Of a stretch of DNA of 64,000 nucleotides, positions 37,901-46,039 are shown one piece after another (position 1 is the first letter of the stretch; every line of letters starts with the position of its first letter). Made by a program: the position numbers and the translations under genes. This stretch comes from Yponomeuta sedellus. Its lineage: Eukaryota; Arthropoda; Insecta; Lepidoptera; Yponomeutidae. Below the pieces are notes generated by a model. The model had not been told where the DNA came from, did no database searches, and saw nothing but the letters and a program-made list of their open reading frames with translations. The DNA lies in contig OW203724.1 of assembly GCA_934045075.1 (NCBI GenBank), positions 14,995,143 through 15,059,142 on the forward strand. Direction: 5' to 3'.

Positions 37901-38483
37901 GGGTTCAGATTATTAAATGTACCTTCTATTAGATCTGTTAAGTTTTGTTTTTATGTAAGCAAACCATTGATAGGAATCTTTGAAAATACAGAAAGTTGTT
38001 TGTCTATCCCATTGTTGTATGTCAATCATGCATATCATGAGTTCAAGAAAAATCAACGTCTAGTATGTATTTCGTGACTAATAGTATTTGGAAAATTGTT
38101 TACACCAAAACAAAGGCTGGCTGATATTATGGAGCTTTTCATAATCTAACTGTTAGGTGTATTGACTCAAGAAAAATCAATTAGGGTAGGTAGATAGGTA
38201 GACGCTTAGGTATATACTCACACATGCAAGGTAACGCCTAGTTCACGTAGATCTTTTACAGATATGAGTGGCGAGATAATGTCTTGCCCAACTCTGTCGT
38301 AAATTAGAACTTTCCACGCTGGCTCTGTAGCTGAGCTTTTGGTCATGGGCTGGTTCAGGTTGAGCATCTGCTTCAGAGCATCTGTGAATGAAATGAGCAA
38401 TACTCGTGATATACTGCAGCAAACTCAATTTCAAAACAAATAGTCGGAGGCTTACTGAGCTGGCGTTCACGTAATGTCGACAT
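25854..38483 (-). CDS. Sly1 (Slh / SCFD1), complete gene span, 11 coding exons
   Basis: This is the Sec1/Munc18-family protein Sly1, which binds syntaxin-5 and assembles SNARE complexes for ER-to-Golgi transport on the cytosolic face of those membranes. Joining the 11 exons gives 1881 nt, or 626 aa, close to the 642 aa of human SCFD1. Every splice phase is compatible and there is no internal stop. Landmarks in order are LKQMLNLNQP, WKVLIYDRVGQDIISPL (domain 1), NFISPISRQKLED, LDKKLRENLWDARN, ATPLHHTWTYQALAHDVLD, LTSAVNSLPQLMEKKRLID, AGTPEDKMRLFIIYYL, VMEGVKNLVV and VFVVGGGNYIEYHN. It ends LPNASQFLKQLSLLG. Introns hold many SINEs and MITEs but leave all exons intact, so the gene looks functional. 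Confidence 0.96.
26160..26305. mobile_element. 146-bp MITE in the last Sly1 intron
   Basis: The ends are imperfect inverted repeats beginning AGGGCCGGTTTCTGAGTTG and closing with AATTCAGAAGCTGGCCCT. A second, truncated copy at 49500-49604 has lost its right end to a SINE insertion. Family unknown. Confidence 0.6.
26405..26610 (+). repeat. SINE family D (tRNA-like head)
   Basis: The head GACTGCCTCCTTGGTCTAGC and a B-box GGGTTCGATTGCC resemble a tRNA with an arm-like CGGAGGCCG. The tail continues through TTTGTACAAATGGCTTCAG. It is the only copy I noticed in the window. Confidence 0.55.
26750..26850. repeat. RTE-like LINE 3' end fragment
   Basis: The block TTGCCCAGCAGTGGGACAC is the common 3' end of lepidopteran RTE-like LINEs. 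Similar pieces are at about 53270 and 58090, and a related one (CTGCCCACTGCTGGGTATAGG) at about 32525. Confidence 0.5.
27651..28087. mobile_element. MITE-like element containing a CRE (copy 1)
   Basis: The ends AGGCGTGACGAAAG and CTTTTGTCATGCCT are inverted repeats. The interior has GCTTTCAGCCATTTTGACTG and a CRE palindrome TGACGTCA at about 27908. Copy 2 (61748-62548) is split by a SINE. The two agree over most of their length. Confidence 0.65.
28188..28245. repeat. Perfect 25-bp-arm hairpin with an 8-nt loop
   Basis: Bases 28188-28212 are exactly complementary to 28221-28245. The arms contain ATACGTCATCATCATGACT. It lies in a Sly1 intron about 100 bp beyond the CRE-containing MITE. Confidence 0.75.
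28822..29019 (-). CDS. Sly1 exon 10 (GC-rich)
   Basis: The exon has a CCCGCAG acceptor and a GTGAGG donor; 66 codons in phase 0. It begins KLPVSRSVEAAL, has a Gly/Ala/Arg-rich variable stretch, and ends in VVFVVGGGNYIEYHNLIDF. Base composition is strikingly GC-rich compared with the other ten exons. The conserved end leaves no doubt about identity. Confidence 0.92.
29085..29320 (-). repeat. SINE family C
   Basis: On the minus strand it has a tRNA-like head with the B box GGGTTCGATCCCC, then a body with TCTAGTTTGTATTAAATCTA-type sequence, ending in an AATAATAAT tail near 29085. A closer-to-consensus copy lies at 61140-61345. It starts about 65 bp from Sly1 exon 10. Confidence 0.6.
29602..29800 (+). 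repeat. SINE family B, plus-strand copy
   Basis: The head is GACGACCTCTGTGGTGTAGC with a B-box-like GGGTTCCAATCCC. The body runs through TCTTGGATGTTTGCGATGTC and GTATCCTAGTGTGGGGCC to a TACGTAAATGTAAT tail. It lies inside Sly1 intron 9 in antisense orientation to the gene. Confidence 0.65.
30055..30395 (-). repeat. SINE with a 5S rRNA-like head
   Basis: Read on the minus strand the head contains AGCGCTCGTGGCCTAATGG, then a 5S-like segment (TTTAGCAACAGGCGCGGTCA). The body follows with the GTTGGTGGAG and CTTCCTGCAG blocks. The promoter-like parts match 5S boxes better in the copy at 57445. Confidence 0.65.
30491..30620 (-). CDS. Sly1 exon 9
   Basis: The exon has a TCACAG acceptor and a GTAAGT donor and ends in phase 0. 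It encodes FSKMSSQYEGGGTKTVSMF and then SFVMEGVKNLVVKKH. VMEGVKNLV is a family signature. Confidence 0.92.
30870..31010. repeat. SINE fragment
   Basis: The CCCACTCCAGGAGAGGGCTT and TTCTTCACGATGTTTACCTTCAC blocks tie this to family-A-like tails seen at 12335 and 18395. It ends about 180 bp from Sly1 exon 8. Confidence 0.45.
31194..31464 (-). CDS. Sly1 exon 8
   Basis: The exon has a TTTCAG acceptor and a GTAAGT donor. It encodes LNAIKSRRLDSFFELEEKIM, then SVLDLITDPSAGTPEDKMRL, then a segment ending YMKRW. It agrees closely with SCFD1. Confidence 0.95.
31531..31728. mobile_element. 198-bp MITE with perfect 24-bp inverted repeats
   Basis: The ends start GTTAGCTTTTAGAATATACC and are mirrored exactly at 31705-31728. 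There is no ORF. It sits in Sly1 intron 7, about 70 bp beyond exon 8. Confidence 0.7.
31895..32180 (+). pseudogene. RTE-like LINE reverse-transcriptase tail, degraded
   Basis: Translation in mixed frames gives fragments resembling the C-terminus of RTE-type ORFs: a KWGWLGY-like start and a WRSFIKALC-like end, with several stops. It lies antisense in Sly1 intron 7. Confidence 0.5.
32973..33148 (-). CDS. Sly1 exon 7
   Basis: The exon has a TTCCAG acceptor and a GTAATA donor. It encodes EVKKLKSSMGL through LVSDNTQRLTSAVNSLPQLM to EKKRLIDMHTTIAT, the helical hairpin of domain 3a that contacts SNAREs in this family. Confidence 0.94.
33500..33705. repeat. Lepidopteran dispersed repeat (GCACTCGAGTGC type)
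   Basis: The core has GTTGCACTCGAGTGCAAAG, containing the palindrome TTGCACTCGAGTGCAA, followed by TTTTCACCTCGTGCTCAGG. I recognise this as a common type of moth repeat but cannot name the class. Confidence 0.45.
34038..34193 (-). CDS. Sly1 exon 6
   Basis: The exon has a CCTCAG acceptor and a GTAGTC donor. It begins with a variable Gly/Ala-rich loop and continues into DPLWTEHKGSPFPTVAEAIQ, the conserved start of domain 3a. Confidence 0.93.
34396..34770 (-). repeat. Two 5S-like SINE copies in tandem (one partial)
   Basis: 34396-34530 is a tail piece. 34535-34770 is a fuller copy reaching the head with GGTCACCCATCCTGCAC and TTGCTTAACTCAAG, the reverse complements of the 5S-like promoter boxes. 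Both lie between Sly1 exons 5 and 6, about 50 bp from exon 5. Confidence 0.6.
34824..35082 (-). CDS. Sly1 exon 5
   Basis: The exon has a TTTGCAG acceptor and a GTTAGT donor. It encodes NVPIIRNTKGNAAEMVAKKL through RPMLIILDRNIDMATPLHHT to DLALN. The DRNIDMATPLHHTWTYQ block is highly conserved in Sly1 proteins. Confidence 0.95.
35744..36031 (-). repeat. LINE 3' end (same family as 7927-8990)
   Basis: The (CATTT)n-type tail at 35744 and the 3' UTR match the first part of the LINE at 7927. The end of the reverse-transcriptase ORF (a YYNIKDYLDDNEVW-like end) is recognisable near 35965-36030. It is 5'-truncated and stops 28 bp short of Sly1 exon 4. Confidence 0.65.
36060..36149 (-). CDS. Sly1 exon 4
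   Basis: This is a short 90-nt exon with a CCAG acceptor and a GTATGA donor. It encodes AINKGDTKDSEMEAIMDNIV and then ESLFSVFVTLG. It starts only 28 bp from a LINE fragment that ends near 36031. Confidence 0.93.
36253..36554 (-). CDS. Sly1 exon 3
   Basis: The exon has a TTTTCAG acceptor and a GTAGTT donor. It encodes QLHSDRDPIPEVPAVYFCAP through NFISPISRQKLED to DQYLNFICLEDDLF, the core of SM domain 1 and the start of domain 2. Confidence 0.94.
37356..37780 (+). mobile_element. tRNA-like SINE with a fold-back head, 11-bp TSD
   Basis: TCAAAATAATA flanks the unit on both sides (37345-37355 and 37781-37791), so the whole 425 bp inserted as one piece. The left part is a long near-perfect inverted repeat, with one arm at about 37356-37420 and the other at about 37456-37520, around a piece of the tRNA-like end. 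The rest is a normal full-length SINE with tRNA-like block at about 37680-37755. It lies in Sly1 intron 2. Confidence 0.75.
38222..38381 (-). CDS. Sly1 exon 2
   Basis: The acceptor is TTCACAG and the donor is GTGAGT, leaving phase 2. The exon covers the first β-α units of domain 1 (LKQMLNLNQP to LRELGVTLHV), the region that in SM proteins receives the syntaxin N-peptide. Confidence 0.94.
38456..38483 (-). CDS. Sly1 exon 1
   Basis: The ATG is at 38483 (reading leftwards). It encodes MSTLRERQL and then a split Asn codon, ending at a GTAAGC donor. RERQ followed by LKQML agrees with the N-terminus of SCFD1, which supports this start. Confidence 0.9.
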
Positions 38484-38700
38484 CGTAGTTGTATTTACGC
38501 AGCCATAAATCGAAAGCTGTTGGAACGATGATATATCACAATTAGTTTTTAATTTCCATAAATAATCGAGTTTTGTCCATTACAAATTCACATTTTCTAC
38601 TTTCCGAAAATGCTGAGCCTTCAAAGAAAAACGTCACTTTGGCGTTTGACACGTCGCCGGGGCGCGTTCGAAAAGTAAAATAAATCTGGTGGGCAGCCGG
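38484..38700 (-). promoter_or_regulatory. Probable Sly1 5' UTR and promoter
   Basis: This is the region directly upstream of the Sly1 ATG. A GC-rich patch at about 38640-38710 (GACACGTCGCCGGGGCGCG on the plus strand) is the likely promoter core. A half-CRE (GTGACGTT on the minus strand) lies near 38628. No TATA box is evident. Assignment is by position. Confidence 0.4.
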
Positions 38701-39639
38701 TGCCGGTAGCCGGATCTAAAAGCCGGAAAAGAAAAGTGTGACTCTTATTTTTAACGCAAGAACCCCAATAATGTCCAAGCTGGTTGCGTAACAGTAGTTT
38801 TTTGCACATTAATGCTACGTCTGGCGTAAGCACAAATTAGAAAGGGCATAAGGTACTTTACCCTCGCACAAACATTCTTGTTCCATGCATTCTTCGCCCA
38901 CCAAAAAGCTCTGTCACTGAAATCAAGGAATTCTATGTTTAATCCTCAGATCATGATCTGAGGTTTAATCACTATTTTGGTGCAGAAAATGGCTGTGATG
39001 AAATATTATTTTGATAAGTGCGATCTGTGGTTTTGATAGTGAAATTACATCATTGATTTTTTAAAGATTTTTTAATTTAAGAATCTTGACCCCTATAAAA
39101 TTTTCTAAGCCAAAAACTATGTAGGTACCTAACAAAAATTATGTCTCATATTTCAGTAATTTGATTATCAAGCATTTCAAAGCGGTCGGAGGCTCTGCTA
39201 GATAATAAATCGTGTACCTACATATCAAGAGTACTTTTTGTTTTACAATGGGCGTGTTAAACAAACACCTCAGAACATTAGTGATTGTTCTGAGGGAAAA
39301 ACCTTGCTGTTACTTTGCCACCCTGTTTTCCATCGGTTTCGGTTTCGGATGCTGGCTGCTAAGTTAACTTCTTGTATAACTGAAGGAAAAAATAACAATA
39401 TCTTACCAGGCAAGTATTATAAACAAATTATTAAAATTTCTACGGCAGTAAGGCCTAATTGCTATCAATCAACAACTAACATACAATCGACACCACATCA
39501 TCTTCACATTTTAGTTTCAATGACAGACACCACTTAACTGAATAGAGAGTGGACGTGTGAGTGTTGAGGCGCGCCTTCAAAGACCAATTTAAGAGCACCC
39601 ACGCTAGCAAACATCTATTTCCCTCGATGAGCAATTTGT

Positions 39640-40080
39640 TTATAAACGTGGTTTGTTTTTATTTACCAACGACATGTCGAAGCGCAATGAAACTTTGCCA
39701 ATAAGTTTAGAGGACACAAATCGAGGTTTGATCTAGTTTTAAAAAGAAAGTCCATATAAAATTAAAATGAAGTTTGTAGTCTTAAGAAAAGTCTTATGAG
39801 GCAATTTCTCACGGCGCTGACTCCTGAGATACATGTCCTAGTTCATGAGTCTGAGCACAATGATTGTAAATGAATTTAATTTATTTGTGTTCAAATAAAC
39901 GTGGTATGTTTTTATTTACAAATGACATCGCATCGAAACTTTGCCAATAAGTTTAGAGAACAGAAATCGAGGTTTGATATACTAATAATTTATAGTAGAT
40001 AGGAAAGTCTATTTAAATTTAAAATTAAGTTTAAAGACAAGAAAAGTCTTATAAGACTATTTCTTGATTAAATATTCTCA
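39640..40080. repeat. Two tandem repeats of about 250-bp period
   Basis: Copies of AAACGTGGTTTGTTTTTATTTAC, GAAACTTTGCCAATAAGTTTAGAG and AAATCGAGGTTTGAT occur at about 39645-39740 and 39898-39980. An inverted piece (TATTGGCAAAGTTTCATTGCGA) appears at 42840-42862, just right of the LINE insertion. The LINE therefore landed inside this repeat. Confidence 0.6.
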
Positions 40081-40524
40081 GTTGTAACTGTTGTAAGGAC
40101 GATCAAACCTGGGTTTGTGTGCTCTGAACGTATTTTTTTTTTTAATTTGAGCGAGGTTGCCACCATTTATGTCATGGCAACCTTTAATTTAAGTCTAAGA
40201 ATAAAATGATAAAATAATATTAACAGTAATTTGATTTGCTTAAATTGTTTAAAATGTTCCTAAGATTACATCATACTTCTTAAATAATTATCAGTTGCGA
40301 TATAAACTATTATAGTAATAAAAATGTTGGTTTTTTTCTTTTTCATGTTTTTTTCCGTCCGTTTCTTTCACTTAAATTTTTTTTCTTTTTTTTTTAAGTT
40401 TTTTTAATATATATATATATTTAAAACACATTTACAGAAGTAAACAGTAATAAAAGCATGAAAGCAGTTATAATATGTCAAAGAAGGTAAAATGAGATTT
40501 GGAACAGTTACATAAAGCAATATA

Positions 40525-42314
40525 CAGGGTTACAGGTTAAGTCGACCTATTCCCGTTAAGGGCGTGTAGTTTACATCGTTTCTAACTAATTTGACTATGA
40601 AATACCCTATCCTTAATCTAACCGTTTTTGAGATATTTCAGTTTAATGGTTTTTTATTAAAAAATCCCGATTTTCGGCTGTCAGCTTAGATATTTTGAAA
40701 TGTTTACGTCCTATTAATATTATTATTAAATTTTTACCTGTCAAATAAGATGCTTTAGGATCTAATTAATCAATATTGTACGTTAATAAAATAAATAAGT
40801 CGCCATAGACGATTAAAACTGAAAAAAAAATATTAACATAAATTTAGAAAGTTTATTTTTCTTTCAAGGATATCTAAAAAAAATACTATGGGTCCTGATT
40901 TCCAATGTGCTTAATAATATCTACGTTTCATCAGCTGTCCAGCGAGGTATAACAATCTACGGTTTTATTAATAAAATTGTAGAAAATACTTAGTTTCATA
41001 GGCTACAGGGGATTAAAAAAAGCTAAATAAAACAATAGGCGAGTAAAAGATAGCAAATTTACTAAACTTTCATGTTCCAACAAAACATCTTAAAATCTAA
41101 AGTTCATGTTCAACATGTCCACCACCATTTTGTACACATTTTCGCATCCTTGTACGAAGTCCACGTTTTACTACACCAGTAGTTAGAGTCCTTATTTCAT
41201 TCGCCGCATAAATAATTCTGTTTTTCAATATTTCTATTGATGAAATTGGGTTGGCATCATCGTACACAATACTTTTCATGTGCCCCCATACATAAAAATC
41301 CATTGGGTTGATGTCCGGACTCCTGGCTGGCCAGGGTAAAGGCCCACTTCGGCCAATCCATTTGTTTGGATAATTTGTGTTCAGCCATTCTCGGACGCTT
41401 CTTCTAAAATGTGCAGGACAGCCATCATGCTGAAACCACATGTCTTGGACCAGATTGAGCGGCAAATAATCTACTAGGTCACTGAGGTCTCGTGTCAGGA
41501 AATTTTCATAGTTTTCCCCATTTAAATTGTCGGGGAGAAAGTAAGGCCCAATCAAGTGATTACAAATAATGCCCATCCACACATTTACATTAAATCTTCG
41601 TTGTGACCCCTTTACTCTCTTCTTGCGGCCCAATAATGAGCGTTATGGTAGTTGGTGATCCCGTCTTTATCAAATTTTGACTCATCTGTCCACAATTTTT
41701 TTTTAAGGAAAGTCGGGTCTTTGGCATCAGCGTTTAGCATAAATCTGCAGGAATCTAATCTCCTCGCAGGATCTCCCTCTTCGATAACCTGTACCGGCGT
41801 GTAATGGTATGGGTATAGGCCTGCCGTATAATGGCGAGGGACAGTTAGAAATGCTACCTGGGGGACCTCAACTAAGTTTTTACATGTTTTTTTTTAATAA
41901 AACCCCAGCTGATGAAACGTAGATATTATTAAGCACATCCGCAAATCAGGCTCCATAGTATTTTTTTTAGTTATCCTTGAAAGAAAAATAAACTATCTAA
42001 ATGTATTTATATTTTTTTCACTTTTAATCGTCTATGGCGACTTATTTATTTTATTAACGTACAGTATTGATTAATTAGATCCTAAAGCATCTTATTTGAA
42101 AGGCAAAAATTCAATAATAATATTAATAGGACGTAAACATTTCAAAATATCTAAGCTGACAGCCGAAAATCGGGATTTTTTCATAAAAAACAATTAAATT
42201 GAAATATCTCAAAAACGGTTAGACTTAGGATAGGGTATTTCATAGTCAAATTAGTCAGAAACGATGTAAACTACACGCCCTTAATGGGAATAGGTCGACT
42301 TAACTTGTAACCCG
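40525..42314 (-). mobile_element. Mariner-like element with very long inverted repeats
   Basis: Inverted repeats of about 410 bp lie at 40525-40937 and 41907-42314, outermost CAGGGTTACAGGTTAAGTCG, flanked by TA. The interior encodes the catalytic part of a DD41D-type transposase on the minus strand. Long inverted repeats occupy the place where the DNA-binding half of the transposase should be coded. The copy is non-autonomous. Confidence 0.8.
41097..41860 (-). pseudogene. Transposase of the mariner-like element (frameshifted, N-terminus missing)
   Basis: The upstream segment reads VIEEGDPARRLDSCRFML, then the first catalytic Asp in LWTDESKF. A frameshift near 41625 separates it from a 178-codon frame with FNVNVWMGI, the second Asp in WFQHDGCPAHF and the third in SPDINPMDFYVWGHMKS. 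I count 41 residues between the second and third Asp, so this is a DD41D enzyme, consistent with the rosa-like mariner group. The helix-turn-helix half is absent. It is not functional as it stands. Confidence 0.75.
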
Positions 42315-42608
42315 TATAAGTAGATTTTAATATTAAATTATTTTTTTTAAATAAATTAGGATATAAAACTAAAAATTCGATAAAACAGTATAAAATTCAA
42401 AAATTAAAATTTACAATTTCCTGTATTACCCCGATGCCTTATCTCTGTCTACTCCGACGAGTAGTCACATGCAAGGCGCCGGGGTACAGTGGTAAATTAA
42501 TTAAAATTTAACTAAAATAGTAAAACTAAGCGACTACCCTCGCCCGACCCGACCAAAACTAAAATTGTAAAAATTAATAAAAGGTTGAGGGCATTTAGCT
42601 CGCCCGGG

Positions 42609-42829
42609 TTAAACCCGGCTCCCATTCGCCCTTGAGGCCGCGCGCGTCACCCCCAGGGCGAAGGCAAGGAAGGCCTCTCGACTCTTGGAGTCGGCCATAA
42701 AGGCGGCGAACGCCTCGCACCTCACCGCTCTTCCCAGGCGTATCTCGCAATCGGCCCTTGCAGCTCCGAAACGGGGACACTCCTCCAACAGGTGCTCCAG
42801 CGTTTCGGGAGTCACGTCATCGCAAATGT
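42609..42829 (-). pseudogene. C-terminus of a LINE ORF2-like protein
   Basis: The translation contains CDDVTPETLEHLLEECPRF, a Cys/His motif found after the reverse-transcriptase domain in R1/TRAS-like and related LINE proteins. An alanine-rich end follows and stops at 42609. Only this tail survives 5' truncation. Confidence 0.65.
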
Positions 42830-43320
42830 CTCTGAACGTATTGGCAAAGTTTCATTGCGATCTTACATGTCGATTATACTCGTAAAACCAAACTATGGAA
42901 TTGCTCCTTGAGGGGAGCTTGTAATGCGTGTGCATCAATCTTTACTTGCGTCAGTACTCTCTAATACGTAGTAATGTTGCAGACGACCTTAGATAGGTAA
43001 GATAAGATAATTGTTGATTTAAACAACAATTATTGAAATTTGTTTACAATGTCATTGCGCCCCGACTCTCCGGAACTGTATCTCATGACAGTAGCGTACC
43101 AAAAGGTATTAATTTATTATGATATAATGGGTATTATCTGGAAAATTACACTGTAAAAACAATCAACCAATATTATAAAATATATCAGATCTTAGTACTT
43201 ACACTTTATTGGGAAAGTTAGGAACTAACATAGGATTGAATTAGGTATTCATTACAAATATAGTTAATAGACTGAGTACCTATCATGCAAATTTATTAAT
43301 GAACAGCCTGTATTATGTGT

Positions 43321-43415
43321 AAATGCATGTGTGTGCGTGTTCATATGTGTGTGAGTGTGTCAGGGTGTATGTGTCAGTGTGTGTGTGTGTGTGTGGGTCG
43401 GTGTGGGTGTGTGTT
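43321..43415. repeat. (TG)n-type microsatellite
   Basis: Imperfect TG repeats with GTGTGTG runs. Similar tracts lie at about 46425-46460 and 53993-54028. Confidence 0.8.
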
Positions 43416-43915
43416 AAAGATTCGATCGTACCTAACCTAACTCAATAGAGTGCACATGTCAAAATGTTGCAAAATGCTATCGACATCGGCAGCCAGATCC
43501 ACCAATAGGTAGGTACATTTCACTTGCAAATTACTTGCACATCAACCGCGCTACACGATCTATTCGGTTACTTCCCGGGTGACTTTGCAACTAAATGTAA
43601 AGGTTGATGTGCAATCTGCGTGATAGAATGCATGTTACTAAAAACGATCCAAAATAGGTAGGTGGTCTATCCTTAACTTATTTATTAGTTTTTCGCAGCG
43701 GGCATAACACTCATTACGTCCGCAGACTGGTCCGATGATAAGGTAATTACGTTTTACCTAATAAATAATTGCGATTACACCCGTTTGAAATATAACCATG
43801 AATGAGCGTCACGACTCATTAAGAAATACCTACTATTCCAAAACAGATTTTATGAATTAACTCAATCTACTTATTAACTACGTCTTACATAATACAAGTG
43901 TACCTAATACATTTA

Positions 43916-44589
43916 GAGTGCTTTCACATATAGGCGTTTTTGTTGCGCGACTGTAGCGCTTCTACGTCGCGCTGCAGTAGCGCGAATCCTAATCCATGCA
44001 TATTTACTGCATCGCGGCAGCCGCACGGTGGTCGCGCGTCTGAAGCGCGACTGCAGCGCTCTGAGCTCGCGGTGGCATATAAGGCGCGTAATCGCGTGCA
44101 AACAGCCGGCGTTAGATCAGTGTTGCAAGCACATGGGTATTGTATAGCAAGTTGCAAATGACATAACAACGACATATATTTGATACCTACTGAAATATCA
44201 GGAAAAGATGAAACACATACATTCGGATGGTTGAAAAAATCGTTTATTGTTTTTTGTCGCTTTGGACACTGTTGTGTTATTTATCACCATTTACAGATAG
44301 ATTTTTAAATTATGGATCTACCCAATACTGCCTTTTTGGACTTTGTATTCGACTACGATGGTGTCGGAGAAGTAAAAAAAGGAGCAGTAATAACAATGTA
44401 TCTCCGTTAGAATATTGGAAATGAGCTAGTCACCCCAAGTTCAACGCGCGTCTGCAGCGCGTCTGTGAAGCGCGACTGTCGCTTGCGACGGCGCCTCGAC
44501 TTAGCCGCGCTTCAACCGCTGTAATGTGAAGAGATTCGGTGTGCAGCGCTTTGGTCGCACGACAAAAACGCCTATATGTGAAAGCGCTC
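43916..44589. mobile_element. 674-bp TTA-flanked transposon (PIF/Harbinger-like MITE)
   Basis: Terminal inverted repeats begin GAGTGCTTTCACATATAGGC and run about 37 bp with few mismatches. TTA is duplicated at 43913-43915 and 44590-44592. Three-base TWA duplications are typical of PIF/Harbinger elements. The ends are rich in GCAGCGC/CGCGACTG sub-repeats. No transposase is recognised, and the 65-codon ORF inside is not convincing. Confidence 0.65.
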
Positions 44590-44739
44590 TTAAGTAGCAG
44601 AATTTTAATAAAAAATACTATCTTGGTGCGTTTTTATTTCGAACGTAAGGTGCATTCTAACACATGAACCTTAACATTTAATTTTTGTTGTTCAGTGTAC
44701 TTGTTATGTAGGTACGTTAGGTACATAGTTGATAGTACG

Positions 44740-44890
44740 TTGTAACCCAATTCTTCCCGCGGGTGTCGTAAAAGGCGACTAACGGACACAAACCGGGGGG
44801 TGGGCAGCAGCTCCCTCTGCAGTACAATTCCACCGAACTGCGATCCCCAACCCGCATGCCCAGCGTGGGGATTATGGGAATAATAAATGA
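44740..44890. repeat. LINE fragment (TTCTTCCCGCGGGTGTCG block)
   Basis: The blocks CGCGGGTGTCGTAAAAGGCG and GATCCCCAACCCGC are well conserved in arthropod non-LTR elements. Only about 150 bp remain. It directly precedes the MITE dimer. Confidence 0.5.
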
Positions 44891-44939
44891 TAGCACCTAT
44901 GATAGCACAACGTGGCGCTCTTTAGGGGAGGGCTATGTC

Positions 44940-45562
44940 CAGAGTGCTTAGTGCGAGTTTGACAGATCCAATCGAATAACTTTACTACCGCGTTAATCGA
45001 GCATTGAGTAGTGAGTATGAGTACCTAAGTTAACCGTTCGAACTGGCAAAACGCTGTCACAGTACAACTCGCACTCGCGTTTATTCGTGATTTGGCTGGT
45101 AAACGTGTTCACTTCTTAACGTAAACCATTACAACTCGCACTCAGCAATTTTAATTTCCATACTTGTCGCTAGGTGCCGCTTCCTCGATGCCATGGTAAT
45201 ATGAGTTTACGTAAACGCGATCGAATAGTTAAAAAACTCGCACTAAGCACTCAGAGTGCTTAGTGCGAGTTTTACAGATCCAATCGAATAACTTTACTAC
45301 CGCTTTAATCGAGCATTGAGTAGTGAGTATGAGTAAGTTAACAATTCGAACTGGGAAAATGCTGTCACAGTACAACTCGCACTCGCGTTTATTCTTGTTT
45401 TGGCTGGTAAACGTGTTAACTTCTCAACGTAAACCATTACAACTTGCACTCAGCAATTTTAATTTCCATACTTGTCGCTAGGTGGCGCTTCCTCGATGCC
45501 ATAGAAATATGAGTTTACGTTAACGCGATCGAGTAGTTAAAAAACTCGCACTAAGCACTCTG
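44940..45562. mobile_element. Head-to-tail dimer of a 310-bp MITE
   Basis: Two copies (44940-45252 and 45252-45562) share the junction GCACTCAGAGTGC, where one end doubles as the other start. Terminal inverted repeats are CAGAGTGCTTAGTGCGAGTT. A third copy in opposite orientation lies at 63568-63870. Some sequence differences separate the two units, so the dimer is not a very recent duplication. No transposase. Confidence 0.75.
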
Positions 45563-45689
45563 GTGGACTAGTATAGCCTGACGACGACGACGTTGTAACC
45601 TTACAACATCTCTATAAATATTTCTAAAGGCCCCATGCAATTTGAGAAAAAATATTAGTAGTATTTTTGATAACTTACTTACTTCCTTT

Positions 45690-45850
45690 AAAAACCTATT
45701 TAGAGGCTAAAAATTTCACCCATGCCGGGATTCGAACCCGCAACCTCTGGCTATCCGTGCCAGCGCTCTACCAATTGAGCCAATGGGCGACTCACCGCCA
45801 TCAGTGAAATTTCGAACCTCTTTACACTATTCTCTGTATTACGTACTTAC
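45690..45850 (-). repeat. tRNA-like SINE copy joined to a microsatellite
   Basis: In minus orientation it shows CCTATTTAGAGGCTAAAAA, the tRNA-like block (CGAACCCGCAACCTCTGG) and the GTGAAATTTCGAACCTC spacer. The SINE body stops at TACGTACTTACTT and continues as the ACTC repeat. Confidence 0.7.
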
Positions 45851-46020
45851 TTACTCACTCACTCACTCACTCACTCACTCACGTACTTACTCACTTACTT
45901 ACTCACTTACTCACTCACTCACTCACTGACTCACTCACTCACTCACTCACTCACTCACTCACTCACTCACTCACTCACTCACTCACTCACTCACTCACTG
46001 TACGTGAGTGAGTACTCACT
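45851..46020. repeat. (ACTC)n microsatellite, about 170 bp
   Basis: A long run of ACTC repeats with a few ACTT interruptions begins exactly where the SINE copy is cut off. It ends with an inverted GTGAGTGAGTACTCACTTAC. Confidence 0.9.
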
Positions 46021-46039
46021 TACTTACTTCCAACAAGGA

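Larger units (their letters stand above)
40134..42829 (-). mobile_element. 5'-truncated LINE, itself interrupted by a mariner-like element
   Basis: A 12-bp duplication CTCTGAACGTAT flanks the unit (40122-40133 and 42830-42841). The poly-T run at 40134-40142 is the 3' poly-A tail of a minus-strand insertion. The remaining ORF is the end of an R1/TRAS-like reverse-transcriptase protein, at 42609-42829. The inner element at 40525-42314 splits the LINE's 3' UTR, so the LINE itself is only about 900 bp. Confidence 0.75.

Noticed and set aside
39238..39537. 99-codon open frame left of the tandem repeat
   Set aside because: No family match, no promoter or splice context, and composition typical of the surroundings.
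45849..46020. Possible CRISPR-like array
   Set aside because: The repeat unit is 4 bp with no spacers; it is a microsatellite in a eukaryotic genome.
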